From: Cerrena zonata
Taxonomy: Eukaryota; Basidiomycota; Agaricomycetes; Polyporales; Cerrenaceae
DNA: 64,000 nucleotides
Assembly (NCBI GenBank): GCA_038087015.1
Contig: JASBNA010000016.1
Coordinates: forward strand, 62,001-126,000
Reading direction: 5' to 3'
The translations under genes were made by a program, and so were the position numbers. The notes under the pieces are model-generated. The model saw only the letters and a list, made by a program, of their open reading frames with translations, did not search any database and was not told where the DNA came from. This document shows, piece by piece, positions 1 through 11,361 of the stretch (positions are counted from its first letter, which is position 1; every line of letters begins with the position of its first letter).

Positions 1-167
1 TTATCCGGACCCTAATCTCATACTATCAACCGGCCTACGCCTGTGCAAAATAGCCAAGCCATGAATAGCAAATCAAGAGTTCCCAGCGGCATCTCGCCTA
101 ACACTGACGATAAATATCCGACCCATTAATACCTCTTCGTTCAGTCCTCCCAATATTAACTTTCAGC

Positions 168-1037
168 ATGCCACATAACGCGACCTCTCACTTTATGGAG
201 AGTGTCGAGACTCTCCCAATGCTATCTACAGCCCCATGCATTGCGTCTTCGAGTCGTCTCGCACCTCCGCCTCAAGCCAGTGGATCCGGTTTGCCGCAGG
301 TACGACCATAGTGAAGTCCCCAAATAGCATCACTCAATACCAACTTTTAGTTCCCACCTCAACAATTCCCAACCGACCCACAACCATCCTCATTAGCAGA
401 ACCCGACCAACTCCAACCTTCGCCCGAACCCCGTCGTCGAAAGCGAAAACAACGCGCCGTCGTCGTCCGCCTCGCAGACATCCCCTGCCTCCGCTGCGCC
501 CGCGCAAAAGTCGCCTGCGAGGTCGCCATCACCGGCCAAGGCAAATCATGCATCCGATGTCGTAACAGCCATCGTCAATGTGATTGGCCTCTCCCACCAC
601 AAATCGCTATGTTGCTTCCAGGATCTACTGCTATATCCACCCCCACCCCCGTGACCACTTCCTCTTCGTCTCTTGAACCCCCTCCACATAGACGGAATAT
701 CTCGACTCTGAATACACCACCTGCGAGTCCTACACGTACACGTACCGGACGGAGAATCCGATACGTCTCTGCTTCTAGACCTGATTTCGAAGAACGATTG
801 TTTCGCGTCCAACAACTCCTAGATTGGTACGAACGGATCGACTCCGACTATCCAACGAAGAAGAAGAAAAAGTCTAGAAGGAGCCCGGAGGTTGAAGCCG
901 AGTCGGGAGATGATTCTATGGTGGAGGGCTTGCAGGATGAGGCTGCTGCTGCTAGGGAATGGAGGACTGTGGAAGATGTCGAGATGGAGTATAGGGAGGA
1001 GAAGAGAGAGGTGAGGCGGAGGATGAGGATGATGTGA
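168..1037 (+). CDS. Zn2Cys6-like cysteine-cluster protein
   Basis: Two exons (168-299 and 351-1037) around a 51 bp intron with GT/AG ends; removing it keeps the frame and gives 272 aa. Residues about 85-120 hold a cysteine cluster, CLRCARAKVACEV followed about 10 residues later by CIRCRNSHRQCDW. This resembles the fungal zinc-cluster DNA-binding fold, and a basic RRRKRK stretch precedes it. The C-terminal half is charged and probably coiled (KKKKKSRR, then Glu/Arg-rich). Spacing between the cysteines differs from a textbook Gal4 domain, so DNA binding is inferred. At 272 aa it lacks the large middle domain of most fungal zinc-cluster activators. It is the first gene in the window, next to a convergent monooxygenase. 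Confidence 0.7.
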
Positions 1038-1291
1038 GCTGCTGTTATTTAATGCCTCCTTTGGATAACATACTCTACGTCGTACCCATTATCATGCTAC
1101 TGCATGGTCAAGGATGTGTTGCGAGTTATCAAAATAGTCCGAGTGATATGTCAAAAGCTATATTTGACTCGGGTACCTACCTTCATACCTAGTTCAAGCA
1201 AAGTTGTGCTTCATATACACTAATTTCATTGATATTCCGAATACGATGTCATATTTGACAAGACGTAGCACATACAAAATGATTCTTACGA

Positions 1292-4016
1292 CTAATCCCC
1301 TGGAACTACGGCCAAAATTTTCAATACCGCCGACCAAATCCAGAGACACAATCTGAACTCACCAGGAGGATAATCAACATGCCCATCACCAAGATACCAC
1401 GCACCTACATACCCCACCCCACCCCACAATCAGCACCAGTACACAACCCCTCACATACAACGAAAAAAAAAACCAAACTTACGATCCCCAGTCATCGTCT
1501 TCTCATTCCACGTCGACCCATCCCCAAGCCAATAAAGCCTATTCCGCGTCTTGTCAATCCGCGTATAGTCGAAATCTTCCCATCGAGGGTGTTGGAGGGC
1601 TCGGATGGCGTGTAGGCATGATCCTGATAGTAGATTTTGGGGTTTAGGAGAGTGGAGAGTTGGGAGGGGGGAGGGTGGGGACTGACCTGGCCAGAGACCG
1701 ACTACTCGGCCTTCTTCTTTGCCCATTTTGTACCAGGATCGACAACGTTCACTATACACAGACTAGAAAGCGTCGATAAATCAACATCAAGGATCCTCCA
1801 AAACGAATGAGGAGAAACTCACAGTCGGGAAATAATGCTTCACAAATCCAATTTCCCATCAACCACCTTCAGGATACCAAACCAAAAGCCACTCACCTCA
1901 ATATACTCATCATAATCCTCCACAGCCTCCCTCTTCACCACAACACTCCCCAACCTCTCCCTCCCCATCTTCCCCACAACCTCCACAGCAAACTCCACCT
2001 GCCTCTCAATCAACGCCAACAACGACCCACTCCCCACGCCCGAATTCGGACCCAACGCAAAAAAGAAATTCGGAAACTCATCTACACATACCGACAGGTA
2101 TGTCTGTGGATGAGGAGACCATTTGGTGGAGAGGTGGGTGTTGTTGAGTCCGATTATTGGGAAGGGGTATTGGTAGGTTGTGTCGTAGCCTGTTGCGCAG
2201 ATTAGGATGTCGAGGGCGTGCGTTGTGCCGTCGATGAGTTCGATTCCGTCTGTGGTTATACGTTTGATGTGGGTTGGGACAAAGTCGACCTGTATCGAGT
2301 TATGCGTGAGAGTGTTGAAAATTTTGATTTAGAAAACCTACGTTATCTGAACATAGGGCTTCGAGATATCCCGGTCCAGGTGTCAGTCGTCTGCATGCAA
2401 CACCAAATTCCGGAATCACTATGAAAGATAAATCAATGTCAGTCTATCCTCAGCGCGGTGCAAGACTTACAGTGATCTGCGATCCACGGTTTCTTCTCCA
2501 AGCGTTTGATCATATTCTCCTTGAATGCTTTCTTGGCAGCGTTCTGCATCTCACTTCCTCTGAGAGTGGATGAATGGACAGACTATGAAGAGAACTCATT
2601 CGAGTGAGATGGATATATGAAGGAATAAGAATGAAAGCTTACATTGAGAGAATCCTCGAGATCATGTCTGAATGCTTTGTATGTTTCGGGATCTTGGAAA
2701 CGCTGTTTGTCCTCGTCGGTGAAGATATCTACGATTGCATTAGCTTATTCTTTTTGGAAATTCGTGCGAGAAACAAAGGACGTTACACACAGTTTTCAGA
2801 ACCAGGATCGCCCTTCAAGAGCTCGCTCATTTTGTCGCTAGCAAACGGAGGGGATAACCACGTCTTTCCTCTTACATAGTTGTAAAGATGTTTCACCCTA
2901 GACTGGAGAGCTGGGACGATCTGTATACCAGACGAACCCTAAAGCAACCACAATGACAATGAGCCACAAACCCAAATAGAAACATAAGAAGTAAACTTAC
3001 GACACCAATCACACCAACAGTCTTCTCCCCCCAATCCTTCACCGTATCCTGCCAACTCTGTCCCTCCATAACATCCCACTGTGCACTATGATACAACACC
3101 CCTTTATACTTATCCAACCCCTTAATATCCGGCCAACTCCATCTCGACAACCCACCCATCCCAGAAAATAGAAAATCCGCCTTATCTTCAATCTCTTCAA
3201 ATCCTGTCTCGGAGTTGGGTGAGGGACGTTTGAGTCGGATGTGCCATTGGGACGTGGGCGAGTCCCAGCGGGCGTAGACGAGTTCGTGTTGGAGGTGCAG
3301 ATGTTGGTGGAGTTTGTATTTGGACACGACACTGCGCATGTAGGAGAGGATTTCAGGGCCGGGAGCGTAGAAAGCTGACCAGTCTGTCTATATTTCTGTA
3401 AACAAGGGTATTCGGTCAAGAAGGAGAGGGGATATTGACTTTACCTTTGCTTCGAACGTGAGTTGGTACTATAGTGCGTTCATTGTTATTAATATGTTCA
3501 ACATAGATCTGAACATACTTACGCAATGCGAAGGAATATCGCATGCTAGACCGCTGTAGAATGCAATGTGAGATTTCTGTCAACCTCAAAGGAAGCCGAC
3601 ATACGGGTATCTGTTTGACCACCAAGTCCCTCCCACATCCTCGTTCTTCTCGTAGATTGTCATCTGTATGTTCGGAATATACTGTCTAAACCTAAGATTA
3701 CAACAAAAGACGAATCAAGCACGGTAACATTACAACCCACATAAATCCACACTCACCTGATTCCAGCAGTAATACCACTAAATCCAGCACCGATAATAAC
3801 AACCTTCAACGGCCTGTACTCGTCAATAGAGAAGCTACCCAAATTGAATGGGATGTCTTCTTTCTGAGTATCATGATCACGATCCACACGTTCGGAGCCA
3901 CTCCCTTCAACAGGGACAGATTCAGTACCAGTCGTCTGGAGATTTGGATCGACTTTTGAATGACCATCGGTGCCGGACCCACGTTTGGGGGAGATGATAT
4001 TGAGGACACGATCCAT
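1292..4016 (-). CDS. FAD-dependent flavin-containing (Baeyer-Villiger-type) monooxygenase
   Basis: About 617 aa over roughly 15 exons. Exons run 3757-4016, 3605-3691, 3523-3553, 3445-3468, 3001-3387, 2791-2938, 2643-2728, 2471-2543, 2342-2418, 1897-2289, 1823-1837, 1687-1762, 1483-1623, 1363-1404 and 1292-1305. The first FAD-binding Rossmann motif (VVIIGAGFSGI) is in exon 1. Next come the GGTWWSNRYPGLACDIPSH block typical of flavin monooxygenases, a second nucleotide-binding motif (VIGVGSSGIQIVP), and the ATGYD motif near residue 400. These place it with fungal NAD(P)H-dependent flavin monooxygenases that oxidise ketones or other soft substrates; the substrate is unknown. A TATA-like box at about 4093 favours the start at 4016 over an in-frame ATG at 4064. 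Several exons are tiny (15, 24, 31 and 14 nt). Confidence 0.88.
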
Positions 4017-4092
4017 GTCGCGGAGAAAACACACACAGGGATCAAGATGGGACAGAAAAGACACACCAAGCCCTGGTAACGCAAAGTGGCCC

Positions 4093-4099
4093 TATATAA
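4093..4099 (-). promoter_or_regulatory. TATA-like box of the flavin monooxygenase
   Basis: TATATAG-type element read on the minus strand, about 77 bp upstream of the ATG at 4016. The spacing suits a core promoter with a short leader and argues against the ATG at 4064, which would fall about where transcription should begin. Confidence 0.45.
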
Positions 4100-5095
4100 G
4101 ACGGAATACCTATCCGTTCAAGCTCAGGAGACTATGGTTAGAACGCAGAGGGGGCCGATGAACGCTCTCGTTTGTGGGTGTTTCAAAGACATACATGGCA
4201 GGAGAGAAGGCGTTTAAGCGACTGTATGGGAATGAATGCGGGGAAACCCTGAAGAGAGAGCCGAATATACGGGGGAAGGGGATATTAAGGGATGGGAGAA
4301 GAGAGTTGGACCGAATTGGGACAAGGGGCGTTCACATGAGAGATTCTAGAGTGCGTGATGGGTCGTTAGAGGTCACAGGGTGATGGAAATACCTGGGTAG
4401 TGTAGGTACATTGATCGACAAGTATCCTGGTCGACGAGTATCCGTAAAGTACAGCGCAGTAGTGAAGAAAGTGGACGCTATCACAATAGCGTCATATAGA
4501 ACGATCTTTACAGAATGGGAATCCGTGTCCGGTTCTTGCTTCTTTTCAGACCATTTTCTTCTTTTGCTTGTCAAGAGATGTCGCCGACGTGGCTAGATGC
4601 AACGCCAGAAAATTATTCGAGATGGTGGTACAAAAGAAACGTTCAAGTTGGGTGTCGAGAGTCACGACGGTCGACATCTTCGTGACAGATAAGATTAGAT
4701 ACACAGTAACACGTTACTCTCGAGCCTAAGACTAGGCTCGCTCGACCATTCGCTTCGTTCTTCATACGCTTATCACCCCGAGTATATATCCTGTCAGCTG
4801 GATATTATCTGAAGAGCACCACGGTACGAAACACCCAGGCCGTGTACAGATTCTCGGCCTACCAGTAGCAAACACTTTCTTAGAAACTCACGTTGCTTGT
4901 CGGTGACCTCGACGAAACTATACCAACTTGAGTGATTTCTCACCAACATTCTTCAAATCAAGGAACGTCTAACAGCGCCTACAATCCTTAACTGCCTATT
5001 CTTGACTGAAGATAAATTATTCTGGTCGTCCATTTGACCTATCAATTAAAAATATATAGAACATACATTTCCGAGAACAACGATGGCCGGGGCTG
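4100..5095. other. Intergenic region between kinase 3' end and monooxygenase promoter
   Basis: About 1 kb with no supported gene. Short open frames occur on both strands, including one of about 80 codons on the minus strand at 4332-4574, but none shows a recognisable domain, a good start context or splice continuation. It probably contains the monooxygenase upstream region and the kinase 3' end. Confidence 0.5.
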
Positions 5096-6621
5096 CTATA
5101 TAACAGTCGACAAACGGGCAGCTACATCGGATATCGTTGGTCTCTTATTAATCTCAGCATTCCAGCATTCAGTAGCTAGCGCAGAAAACCAGTTATCCAT
5201 ATTGCTTGGTATCGTTGGGCGCACTCCGGCGACGATCATTTTACCAACGTGCTTGTCGTTGTCTGTTTCCCAGTAAGGGTCGCTAGCAGAGTATATCTAC
5301 ATAATAATGTTAGTATGTTTATAGCGGGGGAAGATAAATCGGATGTTAGCACCTCGCAGCATAACACACCAAAGGAGTAAACGTCAGACATCTTCGTGGG
5401 GCGAGAGGAAGGCAGGTCGGGATCGAGTAGTTCAGGTGCCATCCAGCGCTCGACTCCGCCGCGTTGAGAGTGGAAACTTCTGCTACGTTCACCAGCAAAG
5501 ACTGACAAGCCAAAATCGGCCAACTTGGCGATCTTATCTAGACTAATCATGATATTGGCCTACATTGTAATGATTAGATCATAAAAATGAATTCATTCTA
5601 ATTCAAGATACTCACCCCTCGAACATCACCATGCACAACGTTCTGCTCATGGAGGTATGTAAGGCCATTGGCTGTTTGAGACAACTAGTGAAATATTATC
5701 AGCAATCTATGGATATCGTAATGATGCATCATCTCACCCATTTATTCCTTTGAGCAACACTACATTCGGATGGGGCGTTTTTCATATAGTGCCTAATATT
5801 TCCGTGCTCCACCCAAGGTAGAACCATGCATGGCATGCTAGGAAACTGCACCATGTCGATACCATGAAATTCTAAAACGTTTTCATGTTTCATCTGACGC
5901 CACAACAACGCTTCACGCGCAAAGTCCTGGAAAGTTTCCTTCGGTTAGTAGATACCGAAGAGGCGTCATTGCTATCGACATACCATGGAATTTTGTTGCC
6001 TCTCCTCAGACGTCATATTGCAAAAGTATCTGAGACGTTTCAGCGCAACATCGTGATTGCGCAATCTACCACGAAAGATGTCAGCAAATCCACCACCGCG
6101 CTCGGCGTCCCGGTTGGTGAGATTGACGCGAAGATACAGTGATTGGGGAAGTTCTCCAGATTGTTGAGACAGCTTGACAATGACATGGACTAGTCTACTC
6201 TTCTTTGCGGGGGCCTTGCAGTGTTTGTTAGTGAATGTCTCCCATCTCCTATCCTCGTCGTAAAGCTATTGATACTCATATTAGCGAGAACCTCAAGACG
6301 ATTCAAAACATTTACCCGTTGCATGTACTGTAACGCAGGCTGAACTTCACTTCCCCTTAGATTGATGAGTTTGGTATCTTCCTTGCCACCTTCTAGGTAT
6401 CTCGCAAGAGCTTCCGTAAAATGGGTGGATATACCATCAGAAGAGCTGTCTTTATCGCTCTTAGGTATTAAGCGGCCCAAGAATGACTGTCGTCTATATT
6501 AGAATGATTTGTGTATAATCAATGATATTGGTTGTCGTTCATACCCGGTTTGAATTCTGTAAGGGTTAACAAATCAGGGTGAAGGTTCACAGATCCTATT
6601 ACCGAGACTTACATTAGGCAT
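5096..6621 (-). CDS. TKL-like serine/threonine protein kinase
   Basis: Eight exons: 6613-6621, 6545-6556, 6316-6486, 5984-6265, 5738-5926, 5616-5684, 5353-5559 and 5096-5296, giving 379 aa. The kinase domain occupies roughly the C-terminal two thirds. It has a glycine loop (GGGFADIFRG), VALK with the ATP-binding lysine, a helix-C glutamate (FAREALLW), catalytic loop HGDVRGANIM, DFGLS, a WMAPEL activation-segment end, DVYSFGVL and the closing CWxxxxxxRPT motif. This matches the tyrosine-kinase-like kinases expanded in Agaricomycetes. The catalytic Asp is present, but the usual Arg before it is Gly, a non-RD kinase. The N-terminal ~110 residues are probably regulatory and unrecognised. The first two exons are only 9 and 12 nt. 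Confidence 0.88.
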
Positions 6622-7229
6622 TGTCACCAACGTTATGAGAGGAGGGAATGTGTCGATATGATGTATCGTAGTTGGAAGCAAGGTACTAGTACTAGTACTA
6701 GTACTGGTACGGATATCGCCTCCGTATCGTCAAGACGCCAACAGTCATGCGACTGGCAGTTCTAAAAACAAGGATCACAGCCTGGTTATAACAATTGGGA
6801 AGAAAGCCCTGCACGACACAAGGAATGGACCCTAACGGAGAGAGTCGTCGCCATCTGATAGGAACAGCAACGCAAACTAAACGGGAATACTGAGCTCCTC
6901 CCAACGTTCTATCGCCGTTTACCAGTAGATCGCCAGAAGTGGGAAATGTTCGGGTCCTCTCAAGGCAGTGACAGAAATACATCACTGGTATGTACTGGTT
7001 CGAAAGACTGCCAGCTTGAGTAATAGGACTAATGGTTCTCGAGTGCCCAATTTGACGGACAAGAAAATCCTGCAACATTCAATATTCAATATTCCAGGAC
7101 CTAGCAGTCACTGCTAGTGGGTGAGTACTTGAGTGTAGTAAATTGACCATCGAGTATAGAACTTGTCTGGTACTTACTGTCATAATATGAGTCTAGCACA
7201 GGATAATACATGGCAGTACACTTTAAGAC
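6622..7229. other. Intergenic region with short tandem repeat
   Basis: About 600 bp between the kinase start and the tRNA gene. It carries the hexamer repeat at 6684 and an AATATTC repeat near 7081. No coding exon is supported. Confidence 0.5.
6684..6709. repeat. TACTAG hexamer microsatellite
   Basis: Four consecutive copies of TACTAG, the last with one mismatch, about 60 bp upstream of the kinase start codon. Because the unit is near-palindromic it reads similarly on both strands. Confidence 0.8.
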
Positions 7230-7302
7230 GCCGGGATAGCTCAGCTGGGAGAGCAACAGACTGAAGTTCTGGAGGTCCCGTGTTCAATCCACGGTCCTGG
7301 CA
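7230..7302 (+). tRNA. tRNA-Phe (anticodon GAA), intronless
   Basis: A 73 nt cloverleaf. The acceptor strands GCCGGGA and TCCTGGC pair with one G-U. The D arm is AGCTC/GAGC, the anticodon loop CTGAAGT has GAA at 34-36 and G at 37 as in eukaryotic tRNA-Phe, and the T arm is CCGTG TTCAATC CACGG with discriminator A at 7302. Boxes A and B are intact. It lies between the kinase promoter and the 3' end of the dihydrouridine synthase gene. Confidence 0.95.
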
Positions 7303-7610
7303 TTCATTTTGGGTGTATCCAAATTTTTGCTCATGATCTCAATACTTTAACAAATTTAGATCCACATCCAACGAGACCTTGAAAGTGTTCCGTATATCAC
7401 GATCTATGTAGATATCATCGTAGTGTTTCATCAATGGCATTACGAAGTGAGAATCGTCCAACAGAGTCGCGTTACGAACTAGAGTCAAGTTTTATGTGTT
7501 TTTTGAGTCAGCGTCGGTTAGTTCAGGGCTTCCTTCTGAAGTGGTCCGTTTACTTGCAGACGATACCGGCTCATCTACAGAATGATTATCACTAGACTGA
7601 TCTATCAAGT

Positions 7611-9188
7611 TCATCCTGGTTTCGCACCTTCTGTAGTGATCTCGATAGATGTTGAGGCGTGTGTTTCATTTGTCTTGTTCAAACCTTGAGGCTCTCCAAG
7701 TCGAAAGGGAAGTGGTCGAAAGTAGGGTTGGGCAACCCAATGAGGCAGGATCTTCAGTCCCGTTGCTGGGTCAATTGTGATGAGCTCTTCAACGGACTTG
7801 TCATTGACAGACATAGCATCTCTCCTCATACGCGTGTCCAGCTCCCTCGTAACCTCCTCCCACTTGTCCACGCATTCTCTCTCCTTCCCTTTATCTACTC
7901 GCATCTTACCCAAACGATCGCGAAGGTCCGTTTCTCTTGAAAGTGCAGGTCGGAAAAGTTTGAATAAGTGAGCCTTGATAGCACCATTTGACGTCGGAGT
8001 CTTGAGAGATTTCACGATAGCCAAGTATTCCAACGCCAGCGTGGTATGTGCAGGATGTAAACCAGTATCGGTCGCAATGTTCCAGTGTCGTGGTTCAGGA
8101 GGTTCGGGGTCGGAGGGTGGAAGGATAGGTGGAGGCATAGGAGTAAGCGAAGAGGAGAATATTGCCGGATTATAGAGATTGCCTTCAGCAGACATAACTG
8201 CATCCGCTCCGGTTGCCTCTAGACAGCGTTCGATATCAGAATAGAAGAGAATGTTGCCGTTTGCGAAGACAGGTACAGATACAGCTTGCTTTACAGCCCT
8301 TATTTTCTCCCAATCAGCAAGGCCCTAGGAAAGATATGAAGGAGAGGTAAGTGAGTAACTTGATGGGAATCATACCGTATTATGCCCACGTTGATCTCGA
8401 GTTCGGCCATGACATGTGAGAATTTGAGCACCGGCAGACTCGAGCATTTTAGCATACTCAACGGTCTTTTCGACAGTAGGGAACACTCTGAACTTGGCTG
8501 TCACAGGTATAGAAAGGTTTTTGTGGAGTGTATTGACTGTTCGGGGGTAGAGAAAATCAGCTATTCACGTCGAACAATGAGAGGCCTTAGAGGTACGTAC
8601 TTAGGTTGTAGATTAACTCCCATTCATCTTGTAGATATGATCCATAATGACCTCTCCGCGCGATATCCTGTGGACAACCAAGGTTTATATCTACGGCGTC
8701 GCAATACGGTTCAACGACTTTTGCCGATGTAAGCAAGTGGTCGGGATCGTTGGAACAAAATTGAACAATCAATGGTCTGTCTTCCGAGCCACCTTCTTCG
8801 CCTTCAGTGACATTAAACTGGATTTCTCGGAAAGCTTTGCGATTTTGTTCGGCAAATAGCTATAATTACTGTAAAAAGCGGTTTATAGTCATATTTATGA
8901 TTGACGTACTTTGGCGTTGATCATAGGAGTGTATACCAGCTACGAGGATATTCCAATGAATACGAGCTTTCCGGATTGTCTGATATGTGACATACCTGAC
9001 CACCATATCTACGAGAAATACGTCGCCAGGCCTAGTTTTCTTAAGAGTGTGACTAAAAAGGGGTTAAAGTTACGAACCAGCTCGCTTTGATCCACCATTG
9101 GAGCAACAATATATTTTGGTTTCCCTAAGATCTTTTCATAAAACTCGTACCCCTCAAGCTTCCTCGGTTGAGCATTGAGACCAGGCAT
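7611..9188 (-). CDS. DUS1: tRNA-dihydrouridine(16/17) synthase (Dus1-like)
   Basis: Six exons: 9078-9188, 8996-9031, 8910-8939, 8601-8859, 8376-8536 and 7611-8324, giving 436 aa. The enzyme is an FMN-dependent reductase that converts uridine to dihydrouridine in the tRNA D loop. Visible motifs are [14 protein letters not shown] at the N-terminal TIM-barrel strand, VDINLGCPQ with the catalytic Cys, VTAKFR, CHGRTR and VFANGNI. Length and order fit yeast Dus1. The C-terminal ~130 residues are less conserved. An alternative 3' end is plausible: a GTGCGA donor (exon ending at 7628) spliced to 7574 and stopping at 7492 would give 458 aa with a Ser/Lys-rich tail. The start at 9188 gives the usual short N-terminus; an ATG at 9257 is also in frame. 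Confidence 0.92.
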
Positions 9189-9593
9189 GATGATATCAAG
9201 TAGGGTGCGCAGGGTGCGCGGAAGGGCAGAAAGAGAAGATATTTTGACTTCGACCAAGGATACCGATTCTAAAGTGGTTGCGTGAGATTAAGTATGATTA
9301 CGAGTACTAAGTGTAAGCTTTGTTGTCAAAATAACGCATAAGTGTAAAAAGCTGGTAGGGTCGAGTGGATGACGGACGTTCGAGTCAAATAAAGTCGGAG
9401 ATCATCTTGGAGATCTCAGTGATCGGCAGGCCCACGTGGCAAGATACACGCATCCTCCTGCATCCTCATATTCATATCAAATCAATCATTGTAAACACAA
9501 CTTCAGGAGAAAGCAGGTATTACAGATAGTATACATCGATTTTCCAACATTGAATACTCTATGAGTGTATGAGTGTATGAGATACAGAATACT
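9189..9593. other. Intergenic region, Dus1 promoter and Dsk2 3' end
   Basis: About 400 bp between the dihydrouridine synthase start and the ubiquilin stop, both on the minus strand. It has a small GAGTGTAT tandem repeat near 9562 and nothing else recognised. Confidence 0.45.
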
Positions 9594-11006
9594 TTACAAT
9601 CCACCGCCGGTCAAAATATACTCGATTGCCGAATGGACATTTCCACCCGTCGCAAGGAGAGCCCGGATGTTCTGAGATGCATTCGTGAAACCCATATCTT
9701 GCAATTGCTGGATTGAAGAGGGTTGAGAAGGTACCCCGATAAGAACACAGTGTGTACTTACCTGTAATTGTACTTGGAACCGTTCTTCCGGCGGTCTCGA
9801 ATCGGCAGGCGCAGCCGGTGTGCTACCGAAACCTCCAAGACCGCCTCCAAGACCACCACCAGAACCACCACCCCCTAGGAGGTTCATCATCTGTTGCATG
9901 GCTGCAGGATCCCCGAAGGGATTAGGTGGAGCGTTACCAGCCCCTGCCCCCGCACCAGGAGCACCAATCCCGAAGAGAGGGTTGAATGGAAATTGAGGTG
10001 CGGTTCCTCCAGCGGCAGAATTGCTAGGCGTCGTACCTGCTGGTGTCTGACTCTGTGGTTGCTGTGCCGTCGATGGTAGACCCGGAGCAGGGAAGTTACT
10101 GGGAGCTCCAAACCCACCACCTCCACCTTGCATCACGTTAGACATGTTGAGCATCATTCGCAACATTTCCGGATTGGAGCTGAGGGAGAAGACCGTCAGT
10201 TTGCTCGTGCACGTTATCAGAGGCAAAGATCGTACATCATCTCACGGAACCGCTCGCTCTGAAAGACTTGTCCCATGCCTGCCAGTTGGGGGTTGGAAGC
10301 GATGATTCCGTCCATTATAGCCGGGTTTGACATCATTTGGGACATCTGCTGTAAGAACTGAGGATTGTTCATCATTCCTTGTAGCTGTCAGTGGCGTTGT
10401 AAGTACGTATAGTCACTTCACCCAGCACATAACACTACGTACCATGTTTGGGTCATTAGGGTTCACTCCCATTTCAGCAAACGGGTTGAGTCCTGCCATG
10501 AGACCATATCCTTGGTGGCTGTTCAGCTGAGTAAGGGGATCATGAGGGTTCTGTCCAGCCTGCATTGTGGGAAGTGTCTGCGGCGTAGAGCTTGAGGATG
10601 CATTATTGCGAGCTGCACCTTTCACCATATGTATCGTATGGGATGATTGGATCTTGTATACGGAGAGTATATCTTCATCCTGTAGAACCCACTTAGTCAC
10701 ATCAGGAGCACTTTCATCATCCAGCAGTCCTCACCTTCAGAACGCGGCCTGTGTAATGGTCAATTATCAGAGCACATAACATCATAACTGAACGCACCAG
10801 AGTAGATGAGCCTTTGGCGATCTGCAGGCACATCGGATTTCTCAGCGATCGCTTCCTTGAGATCCAAGACCGTTTTGTCTGGAGTAATCGTAATTTGGAG
10901 CTTCAGCTCACTGGGACCTGCGTATATGCTATTAGTATAGATTCAGAGCGCTCTCTGGGGGAATAAGGCAACCTTTGATGTTAATCTGTATTTCTGAGTC
11001 GGACAT
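9594..11006 (-). CDS. DSK2: Ubiquilin / Dsk2, UBL-UBA proteasome shuttle
   Basis: Seven exons: 10973-11006, 10798-10917, 10735-10748, 10443-10679, 10236-10384, 9762-10179 and 9594-9707, giving 361 aa. Residues 1-75 are a ubiquitin-like domain (LKLQITI, DRQRLIYSGRVLKDEDIL). Two STI1-type segments rich in Asn/Met/Pro follow (LQGMMNNPQFLQQMS, SNPEMLRMMLN). Next are a Gly/Pro/Ala-rich low-complexity region and a C-terminal UBA domain (LQDMGFTNASQNIRALLATGGNVHSAIEYIL). The family carries ubiquitinated proteins to the proteasome. All landmark domains are present. One exon is only 14 nt. Confidence 0.95.
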
Positions 11007-11361
11007 GGCGTCACCGATTGTGGGGGATGAGAGGAAAGGTTACAAGATGTTTGGTCTTATTTAGCAAAAGCCTCTTTCTATTTACTCTTTCAGGGCGATG
11101 CACCAGCGCCTCATGCTTGATACTCACACGTCAACTTTCTCATGGCTTCTTTGTTGTTCTCGAATACCTCGATCTCACTCGGTAAGTACTCTGCCACAAT
11201 GTCAATCAGTGTAAGCAAGGTCTACTTGTGTCTGTATACATCGATAAAACAAGCATTTACTAGGTATATATTCTACGTCCCGACCTGCCAACCCTCCCAC
11301 ACATATTCAACCCGCCATCACCAAAACCACATGACTGAAAGAAAAAACTTCAATCAGTATC
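11007..11361. other. Intergenic region upstream of DSK2
   Basis: About 355 bp holding the DSK2 promoter and the 3' flank of the WD40 gene. No coding signal is supported. Confidence 0.45.

Noticed and set aside
3366..3600. Plus-strand gene opposite the monooxygenase
   Set aside because: Minus-strand exons with flavin monooxygenase motifs fully explain this interval.
4332..4574. 80-codon minus-strand open frame upstream of the monooxygenase
   Set aside because: No convincing start, domain or splice continuation; more likely upstream or leader sequence.
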